Shown: positions 1 to 10,900 of the stretch, piece after piece
Layout of the letters: each line of letters starts with the position of its first letter
How positions within the stretch are numbered: position 1 is the first letter of the stretch
Origin: Basidiobolus meristosporus CBS 931.73
Taxonomy: Eukaryota > Basidiobolomycota > Basidiobolomycetes > Basidiobolales > Basidiobolaceae
Direction of reading: 5' to 3'
Assembly: GCA_002104905.1 (NCBI GenBank)
Contig: MCFE01000103.1
Location: forward strand, 107,534-171,533
DNA length: 64,000 nucleotides
The notes under the pieces: model-generated
Seen by the model: the letters and a program-made list of their open reading frames with translations, nothing else
What the model was told of the DNA's origin: nothing
Databases searched by the model: none
Program-made: the position numbers and the translations under genes

Positions 1-298
1 ACAGCAGCAGTGCTGGGGATAATAATATAGAAGGCAAGGCATTCAGACAGGATGGGAAATGGATTGGGCCACCTGATCATGTGACTAAGTCATGTAACCT
101 GGTATTTCCATATATGGTACTGGACTACAAAAAATACAATGGGAAGCTTCCATGGAATGTTTTGTTGTGTAACAATGGTTTGGAATGGTCAGGAACTTTC
201 TGGATGGTGGTAGAAGGTTCCAGAAGGAATCTTTTAGAAATTGAGCTAGGAAACTGAAACTTGGCATGGGTGCTCATGGTTGTCATGTGATCATGACA
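1..298 (-). repeat. 3' LTR of the gypsy element (partial)
   Basis: It matches 6423-6721 over its whole length with scattered substitutions and small indels. The inner edge at 298 (..GACA) is followed directly by the polypurine tract and the pol stop codon. The outer part lies left of the window, so its target-site duplication cannot be checked. Confidence 0.9.
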
Positions 299-3200
299 CT
301 ATTCTCCTCTTCCAGGCAAAGCTCTGTTTCCCTTTGGGGCAGGATGTGCAGGATATTGCTGGTGGAACTGGGTAACTAGTTCTTGACAATTAGTGAGATA
401 GGTAGCTGGTTCCCATGTTTGGTCACTTGGACCATAACCAATCCAGTCTACTAAGTAGTACAGCTTTGACCGGATATACTTGGAGATTAGAATCTGTTTA
501 ACTTCAAATTCTTGATGTTGGTCAACCTGGATGGCTTGGGGCTTTGCTTCTTGCCGGTTTGTCAAGGTGTTCCTACAATACTGCTCCAGGAGGGACACAT
601 GGAAAGTATCATGGATTTTCATACTTGCTGGTAACTGTAGCTGATGTATTATAGGGCTAAGCTTCTTCTTGACCTTGAAGGGACCAAGTTTCTTGAAATC
701 CAATTTGTCACAAGGGCAGTTGGTGCTGATGTTTCTTCTGAGCAACCATACAGAATCTCCTTCATTAAGATCAGGGCTGGGATTGCATTTTAGATTGGCA
801 AATTTCTTGTAGCTTTCCTGAGCTAAGGAGAGCTCTTCCTTGAGGGTATTCTGGATGTCCTGGATTGCTTGGGCATGTTCAGCTGCATGTGGGCTCATTG
901 GGTTTGTTGGAATCTGGATATCAAACTGAGGGTGGAATCCATAGTTTGCATAGAATGGTGTAAAACCAGTTGCACTATGGCCTGAGTTGATGTAGGCAAA
1001 CTCAGCAACAGGGAGTAGATCTACCCAATTTTCTTGCTGGTAATTGATATAGGACTGGAGGTATTGCTCTGGAATCTGGTTGATTCTCTCAGTCTGGCCA
1101 TCAGATTGAGGATGGAAGGCAGTGGAGAGTTTGACTTGAACACCAAGGTATTGCATGAAGTGTTTCCAAGACTTGAACACAAACTGTGAGCCTCTATCTG
1201 ACACAACATCACTGGGGACACCATGAAGGTGGAAAATATTCTTGAGGACTAACACAGCGGTTTCTTTTGCATCAGTGTTCTTACAGCAAGGGACAAAGTG
1301 GGCCATCTTGGTCAGCCAGTCAGCCACTACAAGTATAGCATTGAAGCTGCAGGACTCAGGGAGATCTGTAATGAAGTCCATAGATGTAGATCTCCATTGG
1401 TGTTCTGGGATAGGCAAGGGCTCAAGAAGTCCATAGGGCTGGTGTCTGGCTGGTTTTGCACAGTTGCAAATATCACAAGTCAGAATGTACTCTTTGATAA
1501 GAGTTATCATTCTAGGCCACCAGAAATCTCTGTTGATAGCATTCAAGGTTTTGGCAGTACCAAAGTGGCCTGCAGCCATTGAATCATACCAAGACTTAAT
1601 GATGTCTAGCTGGGTGGCAAGGTCTGGGACATAGAGCTGCTGCTTGTGGTAGATGAGGTTGTTTACCAAATGCAGGTTCTGGATGCTTGGGAACTTGGGA
1701 GGGGGCCCAACTGGGGATTCCAGATATTTCTTGACAGTACTGGAAGTCATGTCAGAGGCTTGGGACTCTGATATCCTTACTAGGAATGAAGGGGTGGCAA
1801 GAATCTCAAAATGTTTCCTGCTCAGCAATGGGTGTTCCATTTGCCAACAGGCATCATCTCCCTCTTCCAGGGCATATTCCTTTTTTCTGGACAGGGCATC
1901 AGGCTTTCCTTGCTTTGCACCAGGTCTATAGGTGATAGTAAAGTCAAAGCTGGACAGGAAGACTGACCATCTGGCTTGTCTCTGGCTTAGTACTTTGGAC
2001 GTTGCAAAGTACTTGAGGTTCTTATGGTCACAGAAGATCTTGATTTTGTGTTTTGCACTGTCCAGGTAGTGTCTCCATTGCTCAAAGGCTACAATGATGG
2101 CAAGCAACTCCTTATCATAGATATCATAGTTGATCTCTGCAGGGGAAAACTTCTGATAGTAGAATGCAATGGGGTGCAACACATTGTCTTCATCACACTG
2201 GGAGAGTATGGCACCAAGGGCAAAATCAGAAGCATCAGTCTCCACTGTGAATTGCTTCTCAAGGTCAGGGTGGGCAAGCAGGGGGGCCTTCAGGAAAGAT
2301 TTCTTGAGTTGGTTGAATGAGGTGGATTGCTCCTCATTCCAGGCAAAAGGTGTGCTCTTCAGGGTAAGCTTTGTCAGAGCGGTTACTATCTTGGAGTAGT
2401 TGGCTATGAACCTGCGATAGAAGTTGGCAAATCCCAGGAAGGATTGTACTTCCTTAACTGAGCTTGGAGTTTTCCAGGATTGGACTGAGTCAACTTTCTT
2501 TGGGTCCATTCTTGTTCCCTCAGGGCTGATGAGGTAACCAAGATATTCCACTTCTCTCTGGTCAAACTCACACTTCTCTAGCTTGGCATAGAGACCAGCA
2601 GAGTCTAGTTTTCTCAATACTCTCTTGACATGTTCATCATGTTCATCTTGGCTCTTGAAGTGTATGAGAATATCATCAAGGTAGATTACCACAAACTGGT
2701 CAAGGTACTCACAGAATATGTCATTCATGAGGTGTTAAAACACAGTAGGGGCATTGGTGAGGGCAAATGGCATTACTTTGTACTTGAAGAGACCATATCT
2801 TGTGCAAAAGGCAGTTTTCCATTCATCACCAGGCTTGATTCTGACAAAATTGTAAGCCCCTCTCAAGTCAATCTTGGTGAAGACTTGGGCAGCAGATAGC
2901 TGATCCAACAGTGTGTTGATCAGGGGCAGGGGGTAGCAGTTCTTGACTGTGATCTTATTCAAAGCATGGTAGTCCACTCACATTCTGAGGGTGCCATCCT
3001 TCTTCTTGACAAAGAGGATTGGGGCCCCAGCAGGTAGTTTGGAATGCGGAATAAAACCCTTCTGGAGGTTTTCTTGAATATAACCATGGAGTTCTTTCAA
3101 CTCTGGCTGGGAGAGGTTATATATTGAGCCAAATGGAGGGACTTTTCCATCTTCAAGGTCAATAGGGCAGTCATAAGGCCAATGGTCAGGGAGGAGTTCT

Positions 3201-3714
3201 GCATTCTTCTTGTCAAACACATGGGCAAACTCTTGGTACTTGGCTGGTATATTTGCTGAGGGGGCTCCTTCAGCTGGCAAGGTATCTTGGGCTGTTGAAC
3301 TGTTGGCAACAGTCTTTTCATGGTTATCAGGGTCTGGAGATTTCATGGAGTTGATTTGGTGGGATCTGGTGAATGACAGGATCCTGGATTTCCAGTCAAT
3401 ACTTGGATTGTGGTGCTCTGCCATGAGCTTCCAAGCACAATAGAATAGTGTGGTGAGTTGATGATGTTGAAGGCAATTCTTTCTTGGTGAGCAGTACTGG
3501 ACAGCTGGAGTAAGCATGTTTTATGGGTAACGGCATCAGAGGAGAGTGATCTTCCATCAATAACATCTACTTGGACTGGGCTGGATTTCAAGGTAACAGG
3601 AATAGAGTGCTTCTGGACAAAGGCTTGGTCAATGAAACAGGATGAAGCACCGGAATCAATCAGGGCTAGGACTGGAACAGGACTGGAGTCAGGGATCTGG
3701 ATTTTGACAGGCAT
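299..3714 (-). pseudogene. pol: protease, reverse transcriptase, RNase H, integrase with chromodomain
   Basis: In order on the minus strand: aspartic protease (ALIDSGASSCF, about 3640); RT from about 3200 to 2500 with YLDD at about 2690; RNase H (VETDASDFALGAIL, about 2240); integrase with an HHCC finger (CDICNCAKP, about 1470) and a DDE core; and a chromodomain at about 330-480 (YYLVDWIGYG..TWEP) ending at a TAG that abuts the polypurine tract. Breaks: a frameshift at about 3425 between protease and RT, a TGA at about 2975-2977 in place of the codon before VDYHALNK, and a TAA at about 2732-2734 before the HLMN segment. From 2728 to 299 the frame is open. A known role of the chromodomain is steering integration to marked chromatin. 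Confidence 0.93.
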
Positions 3715-3794
3715 TCTCAGGGACTGGATAGATTTTGTGGCAAAGGAAGATTCTTAGATATGCTGGATTTTCATGGGTGGGTCCAGTGGCCAGC

Positions 3795-5804
3795 CTGTCA
3801 ATGCAACTGGACATTGGAGTTTCCCAACAGATCTGAATCAGGTTGATTACTTGAGGACTGCATCAGCTTGAAGCTGGACTTCTTTTTGGGCAGGACTTGG
3901 CAAAGTGACCTGGTTGGCCACAGTATAGACAGAGGTTGGCTTGTTGATGTCGGGACTTTTCACTCTCTGATAGTTTCTTGTATTTGGCACTATCAATCTG
4001 CATAGGATCTTCTGGAGTGACTTGGGGAGCTGAAGGGGCTGGGACTGCAACAGGAATGTGTCTTTGACGGTTCTTTTGCTTCTTCTAGAATAGTCTGTTA
4101 TCACACTAGTGTGGTGGTGTATAGGTCCAAGGGAGATATATGCCCAACACTTCTCAAGTGTTTTGTGTGTGGGGTGTTCACTGGGTGCAATAACCTCTGG
4201 CAAAAGCTTGCTAGGAATACTTGGGTTCTGTCTCTAATCTAATGTGAAGGGGAATAAAGCCACAAGCTTGTCAAGGGAAAACTATTGAGCTACAATCCCC
4301 AACTTAGTTGGCAGCTTAACATAAGTATGTGCTGGCTTCAGCGTCCTTTGAGATGACAATGTACTAGAGCTTCCAAAGTCAAAACAACTGTAAACTCCAC
4401 CAGCAGGGACTTGATAAGAATGCAGCTGTGGTCAATAGTTACAAAGACAGAAATGTATCTTTGCCTGTACAAGAACAAGCTTGGGAAAGAATCAAATATA
4501 ATAAAAGATACCTACTCTGAGTATTCCTCACAAGTAGTGCCTCCAAGGTCAGTTGGCTGTCAGTGCAGTTTCCTGGGAGCATCCTGTGGTCTGGGGTTGG
4601 AAGTTCAGGTAGCAGCAGGTAGCAGTGATCACACTAATCAACAAGTTGGTATATTGATAAAAGGGATGATGATTTATTGTCAAGGGATAGCCTCCCTTAT
4701 ACACTTTTCTTACTGGCTAAGTGATTACTAATCATGGTGTTCCAGAAGGTTCTGGATATCAGTGGAAATCTTAATGATATCAGAATGACCTAAGAATGTT
4801 CTAAGTAGGTACCAGAAGGTTCTAAGAGGCACAGCACATCCAACCAATCAGGAATCAGTATTTTGAAACCTGTGTAACATAGGGATACCATATATGGTAT
4901 GGAAATGGCAATGATGGTGACATGGGTTGATTATGTGTTACAGGTACTGGCGTGGGTACTTGCATAATATAGAAGCGCTTATAGCTAGTAATCTTACATA
5001 AAGTGAGAGGTAACTTATGCAATAAGGTAAGCAGGTGTGATAGTCAACCAGCTTATGGGATAGTACTGATCAGGTAAGACAAATGGGATAAAACTAAAAT
5101 TAGTGTAGTAGAGATATAGGGAAGTAGAAAATATGGGAATGAGCACATCTGTTGGTGGGTGTCACTGTCACCCCACTACACCAGATTGCTTGGTGCATAG
5201 CTTCAACCAATGTATCTGGATCTGGGAGTGTGAGTAGCAGATCACATACTTCATCATTGAGGCCATCATGGAATCGGCTAATCAAGGCTGCTTGACCCCA
5301 GGAGCTGAGGTCACTGGAGAGTTGCTGGAATTCTGAGGCATAGACTGATGCTGGTTTGTTCCCTTGTTTGAGGGTCTTGATCTTGTTGGCAGCAGTTCTG
5401 GCTTGGTCAAGGTTACCAAATGTTAGCTCCATTTCAGTGAGAAAGGCTTGGTAGTCTCTGAGTAGGGGAGAATTGGTCTCCACTAATGGGGACAACCACT
5501 TCAGAGCTGTACCAGTAAGCAGGTTGGAGATGAAGCCAACTTTGGCCTGGTCAGTGGGGTACTGGTAGGGCTGGAGTGCAAGATTGTTCTTCATCATGTT
5601 GATGAAGCCACAGAATTCATTCTGAGAGCCATTGAACTTGGTAGCAGGAGTACACTTGGGTTCTTGGTAGACTGGAACATGGCTAGTTTGCTGGACACTT
5701 TGGTTGTGGAACTGAGCAAGAGTGTTTCTGAGGTCTGCATGGTCTTGCTGCAGTTGGGTAAAGGCAGCCATGAGCTGGGCAAAGTTCAGCTCTAGGTTGG
5801 ACAT
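3795..5804 (-). pseudogene. gag (retrotransposon capsid/nucleocapsid), interrupted
   Basis: The ATG at 5804 opens a reading frame starting MSNLELNFAQLM. It holds a short coiled coil, the retrotransposon gag core (conserved WLSPLVE and YASEFQQL-type segments) and ends in AIWC at about 5182. The expected continuation DNRLF resumes at about 4101 after the inserted block. Downstream in that frame there is a TAG stop, then a perfect CCHC zinc knuckle (C-X2-C-X4-H-X4-C) at 3890-3931. The frame stops near 3795. Gag would package the element RNA in cytoplasmic particles. Broken by insertion and by the stop just after it. Confidence 0.85.
4106..5178. mobile_element. 1.07-kb insertion splitting gag, with leader-like and LTR-like content
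   Basis: The gag codon TGT is split here. The flanks repeat the bases ACAC (4102-4105 and 5178-5181), as for a 3-4 bp target duplication. The ends form a short imperfect inverted repeat (TAGTGTGGTG against TAGTGGGGTG). Inside, 4209-4540 resembles the 5' leader of the host element (about 5830-6150), and 4620-4960 resembles LTR sequence with TTTATT and TATA-like parts. No coding capacity is evident. It could be a non-autonomous relative carrying leader plus LTR sequence, or a composite fragment. Confidence 0.55.
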
Positions 5805-6197
5805 GGTAGGAGAGGAAGGCGGATGAACTTGCAAGGAATACTGGAATATACTAAACTAGATTGTGGGTTTGTAAAGCCACTAGTATGTCAAGAATACAAC
5901 TATAGAGCCACAATCCCCAACTTAAATAAGTTAGCATCACTTCAGAAGGTACTGGTTTTGACATCCTTTGATAGAGTATTGTACTAAAGCTTCCAATACT
6001 GTAACAACTGTAAACTCCACCAGCAGGGTAATAAAGTGAATGCAGCTTTGACCAATAGTTTTACAAAGATAAAGTATCTTTGCCTTTATAGGACAAGACT
6101 AGGGAAAGATGATGGGTGATACTTATGGTGAGTATTCCTTTTACAAGTTTTCTTCAAACTTTGGGCAGAAGGCATGGATCCACAGGTAAGTCAGGAG

Positions 6198-6208
6198 AGT
6201 CTGATAAA
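6198..6208 (-). other. Self-primer binding site (Tf1-like)
   Basis: Two bases inside the 5' LTR, the minus strand reads TTTATCAGACT. This 11-nt stretch is the exact reverse complement of AGTCTGATAAA at 6326-6316 in the LTR, the inferred 5' end of the RNA. No TGG-type match to a tRNA 3' end is seen here. Known for the family: Tf1 and related chromoviruses prime minus-strand DNA synthesis with the first 11 nt of their own mRNA. Confidence 0.6.
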
Positions 6209-6210
6209 AC

Positions 6211-6721
6211 TGTTATGAATAGACACAAGGCAGGAGAGTAGGGCTAGGCAAGGCAGGACCAGGAAAGGACTTAGGTGTGGATCAACAAGGCAAGGCTGTT
6301 TATTCAAGACCTGTGTTTATCAGACTGAGGAATACTTAAGGGGGGATAGAACTATATATACTTTTTGGGTATACTGATGCCAAGAGATATTAGCTAATAC
6401 TAATGGGGTTGTGGGGTGAGGCACAGCAGCAGTGCTGGGGATAATAATATAGAAGGCAAGGCACTGAGACAGGATAGGGAAATGGATTGGGTCACCTGAT
6501 CATGTGACTAAGTCAAGTGACCTGGTATTTCCATATATGGTACTGGACTATGAAAAATACAATGGGAATCTTCCATGGAATGTTCCATTGTGTAACAATG
6601 CTTTGGAATGGTCAGGAACTTTCTGGAAGGTGGTAGAAGGTTCCGGAAGGAATCTCTTAGAAATTGAGCTAGGAAGCTGAAACTTGGCATGTGTGTTCAT
6701 GGTTGTCATGTGATCATGACA
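6211..6721 (-). repeat. 5' LTR of the gypsy element
   Basis: This is a 511-bp LTR beginning TGTTATGAAT and ending ATCATGACA on the plus strand, with canonical TG..CA ends. The inner border at 6211 is inferred from the TG end, because the partner LTR is cut by the window edge before that point. It contains a promoter-like block on the minus strand (TATA at about 6352-6360). Confidence 0.85.
6316..6362 (-). promoter_or_regulatory. Putative LTR promoter: TATA box and transcript start
   Basis: On the minus strand a TATATATAG box lies at 6352-6360. About 27 nt downstream begins AGTCTGATAAA (6326 down to 6316), which is perfectly complementary to the primer-binding site next to the LTR. That spacing is what is expected between a TATA box and a start site, so the RNA would begin with the self-primer. 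The start site itself is inferred. Confidence 0.55.
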
Positions 6722-7700
6722 ATCAAAGTGCCATGCAATTCCTGCCAAAAGACCATTGAAATACCATCATGTTCTTAACTTTGCTTGGCAGTAAAACCAG
6801 CAAAGTGTGTTCACAATCCTTTCATAAGATCATGCAGAGGGTCAATAATTCCAAGTTGCTGGCATTGTGATGGCCTCACTGCAGGATCCTGATGGCTGAT
6901 CTGGATTGGATCCACCTGCAGGACCAAATCACTTGTTTCCATATGTCCTGGTCTTCAGCTGGCACTACAAGGTCTAGCACTTCATCTGCTAGTCCTTTCA
7001 ATAAATCTGTGCAATACTCTAGTGGGTTTTCTTGAGCACTGCTATTGAAGCAGTGCTGCAGCATCTTGGTGTTCATATAATTGCTCCAAAATTCCACCAT
7101 AGGTATTGTGATGGTCCTCTGATTTCTGATGTTGTTGCTTTGCCTGACAGTGGAATCTCCACTCTGTCTACAATGGAGGATATAGAAGCTATAGTAGACA
7201 AATTGCCTATCTCTGCAAACTCATCATCACATGTAAGAAAAAAGTAAAGCTTTTACCACCAACCAGCTGTGGTGAGAATATAGTGTAATCCACCAGCTCT
7301 CTTAGTCACATTCCTGATATTCAAAACTGTCACCACAGCCACTGGTTTGTCATGGGAGAGTCACTGAGCCACAATCCCTAGCTTGATGGGCATCTTAATG
7401 GAAGTGTATGCATGATTATTACAATTTGGGAATCCCATGTGCTAGGACCTTGAAAGTCAGAATAGATATGAACCACCAGCTGGTTCTCAATGAGAGTGCA
7501 GCTTGCTTCAATTTTGGCAAAGACAAAGAGGCATCTCCTGTCTGCACTGCAAGCGATACAGCAAAAGAAATCCATCCCCTAAGTAAAATGATTCCAGATG
7601 GTGGTAGGTTTTGCATTTACGCCTACAAATTCACATTTACTTGGTGTGTGAGCTTTGCTGTATCTTGCCCATGCTCTTGTTTTGGGGGACCAATATGTTG
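6722..7700 (-). mobile_element. Older gypsy remnant (gag fragment plus leader-like repeat)
   Basis: A minus-strand fragment at 6876-7100 reads like the back half of a gag core (NPLEYCTDLLKGLADEVLDL), aligning with the intact-looking gag segment of the neighbouring element. Positions about 7350-7560 are a diverged copy of the leader repeat also found at 4260-4540 and 5880-6150 (shared ACAATCCC, AACCACCAGC-like and GCAGCTT blocks). No LTR could be bounded. This is a remnant of a related element into or next to which the younger copy landed. Confidence 0.5.
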
Positions 7701-7929
7701 GTGAAAATATTTCGAGTAAATCCCACTCATGAGCACGCTCAATGCTGGTATTAGTATTTATTGACAATGGGTTCAAAATTGAAGTGGGGGAGGGGTGATT
7801 GAAGTGTACAGTGTGGGCGGGATTGTGCATGAGTAAGGTCTATAGATGCTCTGGTTCCATCTCCGCCTCCTCTTCCGAGTCTTCGGTGCTACTCGCATCT
7901 GTATTTTCTTGCAAGATATCTGTTGTTGG

Positions 7930-10900
7930 TCAGTAAAGTATCCTCAGAAAGTCGACCCGGAAAACCACCACTTTACCATGCCATTGATTCTCCCTGAAGG
8001 CACATAAGTACCCATCTGCTTGAGTCTTGTCCAGGTGGTTCAAACTGGAGATGCTGTCATCGTCACTTTCATCACTATACCCACTAGAGAAGCATACAGT
8101 TACCAGGGCGAACAGTCAACCGGTGATACGAAACCACTTACGGGTATGGTGAATAAGACGGCGACCGGTCATTGTTACTAGCCGACATCATCCCCGGACT
8201 AGAAGTATAGTTCGACCGCATCTCTGTGGCCAAGAGCTCTTCCTCATCGATCACAATCTCTGGGCCGGTGATGATGGATACTTCTAAAAGGAAAGATTCG
8301 GTTTAGCTCAGGGAAAGGTACCAAGAGAGTACTGGGTTTGGTTACTGGATGTCTCATAAGAGGCAAAGCCCATGTTGTTGCGACGTGCATCTCTTAATCG
8401 CTTTTTTTGGACGGCGATCCGTAGAAAGCCTTTGAGTGTGTCCAGACGAACTTTATCAACAATCTGATCCACTCGCTCCTTACGCTTGATATAGTCGGTG
8501 GGTCTAAATTGAGGCAAGGGTTGGTACAAAAGCGACAGGGTCTCAGTACGACTACCACCAACACCTACAGGAAACTCTTCACGGGGTCTGTCAACTTGTA
8601 GATGGACAAAAGCAGGAGCATCTTTGTGAAACTAATCTTCCGACCGTTCACGCCAAGATCCATGGCCTCCTAACAGGATATAGAGCTTGTAAGTAACCAT
8701 GGGAGCACACATCATATCCACGAGCCAACCTGATAAACCAAGTTATAGATCTGTTTCCTTTGACGAATCTCGGCGGGATTCAGATTCGTCAACCGGATAT
8801 TCAACGCAGTCAAGTCAGGAAGCCTCGTCTCCGGACGCCGATCAATCAACTCGATCACGTTTTTGCTAGAGCTGTTTCGTAGCACTTGCTGGTGCAGTAA
8901 GTCAGGCTTCTGCTGAATACAGCAATCGCGTAGCAGTGCCGTCACAGAGTACTCATCGGGGTATATCTTGACGTCGAATGGGGTGGACAATTTCTGACAG
9001 ATACAAACTGTTAATAAACCTACACTGGGCAGGAAGCAACCCGGTCTTACCGAAAGAAGCTTCACGATGTCCTTCTGATATATGTATCCATTCCCGTGAA
9101 TATCGACCTCGCTCCAAGCTTTCTTGAAGGTAGTCAATTGTCAAGGACAGTACAATGGGAGATCGTGGTACTCATAGAACCGGTAACTGAAAAAGGATAT
9201 TTTCTGATGTCATCTCTCTTCATTAACGAGTACGACGAGGCGATTTGGTAGCAATAGGAGAATCCGTCCATCACCACCACTACGAAGAGGTTGGCGAAGA
9301 TGTACATGGAGATGACGTTGAAAGAAATGAATAGGAAATATGCCCAGACAGGACTGCCACAGTCAGTCTCGAGGTAGAATCGAGCGGAGCCAACACACTC
9401 GGGTGTTTGGACGACGAAGTCATGCATGAAGCTGTTCCACCCTTCACCAGTGGACATCCCGGCCAGATTTAAGATGGAATTGGCAAAAGTCCGGAAATTG
9501 GCATGGGCACCTCCGTTCTCACCCATCTTGGTCAAGCTGAAGATTTCCATGAACGCTATGGCGTAGATCACGAACAGCAGGAACCAAACAGCCAAGAGGT
9601 TGACAATGGTCCTCAGGCTAACACTAGATGTTTGACAACACGATTCAGCAGGAATGCCAGACGATGTGACGAATATGTCATGAGGACTTACAACATGCTG
9701 CGCAGAAGTTGGTGCAAGCTGTCCACTTTTTGAACCACCTTGAACAACACAAGGGTGACAAATATCCTTAACGCAAGGCGAGAGCCATTCGGCGTGTTGA
9801 AGATGAACTTCTCAAACAGTTGGGAAACGGTGGAGATTGCCAGGCCGAAAGTGATCACAATATCAAACACATTCCAGGGATTCATGAGTACCTGGGTAAC
9901 CGATGCTCAGACAGTATACAGCCACAAAATCAGCGAAAAGGCCTACCAATTTGACGCCCAGGCCTAGACACTTCACTCCAATCTCAAATATGTATCCTAG
10001 AAAAACCAAACCAAAGAGGATATCTACCCCATGTTAGGTAACGTCGGCTGATACGGGCCGAACTGTCAAAGTACCTTTTGCCGTGTTCACTGCCTCAGGT
10101 TGTCCGTGATACTGGGTCACCAAAAGTAGTGCATCGAATATGGTGACGCCAACCACAAAGCGGAATAGGAACCCGTTTTTCTCGATGGCCTTCTTGTAGC
10201 ACCATTGGCGTATGGTGTCCCGTGGAGGGTACAGAGGGCGAATCGATGGCTTGATCTGTTTCAACTGATTCTTCATGTCAATCCATCTCCGTTGTTCAGC
10301 GGTGAGAAACGCAGTTCCGTTACGGGTGTTGAAATTCTCGATGATTACCGCAACGAACAGGGTTAGCACAAACACAGCGCCTACGATGTTGTAAAGCATG
10401 AAAAATATGGCATTGTACCACGAATACCGATCCTCAGGCTGTATGTTGTATCCCTTGACTTTCATGGTGGTCAGCATGACATCCACCCAGCCTTCGTTGG
10501 AGACGATTTCAAACAGCACCAACAACGAGGATCGGAAGCTGTCGAAATTGAAGCCGTCGGGATTGGACCAAACGCGCGGCTTCCACATTTTGATGGTGGC
10601 ATCGAAGTACAGCCCTTTGCAGTCTCCACGAGTTAGGATATTTGGCGCAGTATCATTACAGCTGTACATAAGGCCAGCAAAGAGATTCAGGCCGTAGATA
10701 GAGAAAGGCAGGATGAAACAAAGGGAAAGCAGGACAGCGTCGATAATACGTGGAAGTCCTGAGTACAACGTGCCATAGAACACCTCTCGTACGGCCGAGA
10801 AATAACTAGCAATTCTTAATGCTCTGAACCCTTTGGCCGCCCTTAATGTTCTTGGAATTCCGGTTGGTTCCTTAGGATTGATCGCCAAGGTGATGTACAG

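Larger units (their letters stand above)
1..6721 (-). mobile_element. Ty3/gypsy chromovirus-type LTR retrotransposon, decayed, left LTR cut by window edge
   Basis: Seen: positions 1-298 repeat at 6423-6721, and between them on the minus strand lie gag, zinc knuckle, protease, reverse transcriptase, RNase H, integrase and a C-terminal chromodomain, in Ty3/gypsy order. A purine-rich tract (minus-strand GGAAGAGGAGAA, about 302-313) sits next to the left (3') LTR as a polypurine tract should. The coding region is broken by in-frame stops, at least two frameshifts and a 1.07-kb insertion, and the two LTRs differ at many positions, so the copy is old and should not move on its own. The chromodomain and the self-primer described separately place it with the Tf1/sushi-type chromoviruses; that placement is inference from these two traits. 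Confidence 0.93.

Noticed and set aside
4102-5181. CACTA-type DNA transposon for the gag insertion
   Set aside because: One end shows CACTA beside the duplication, but the other end does not begin CACTA, and the interior is retroelement leader-like.
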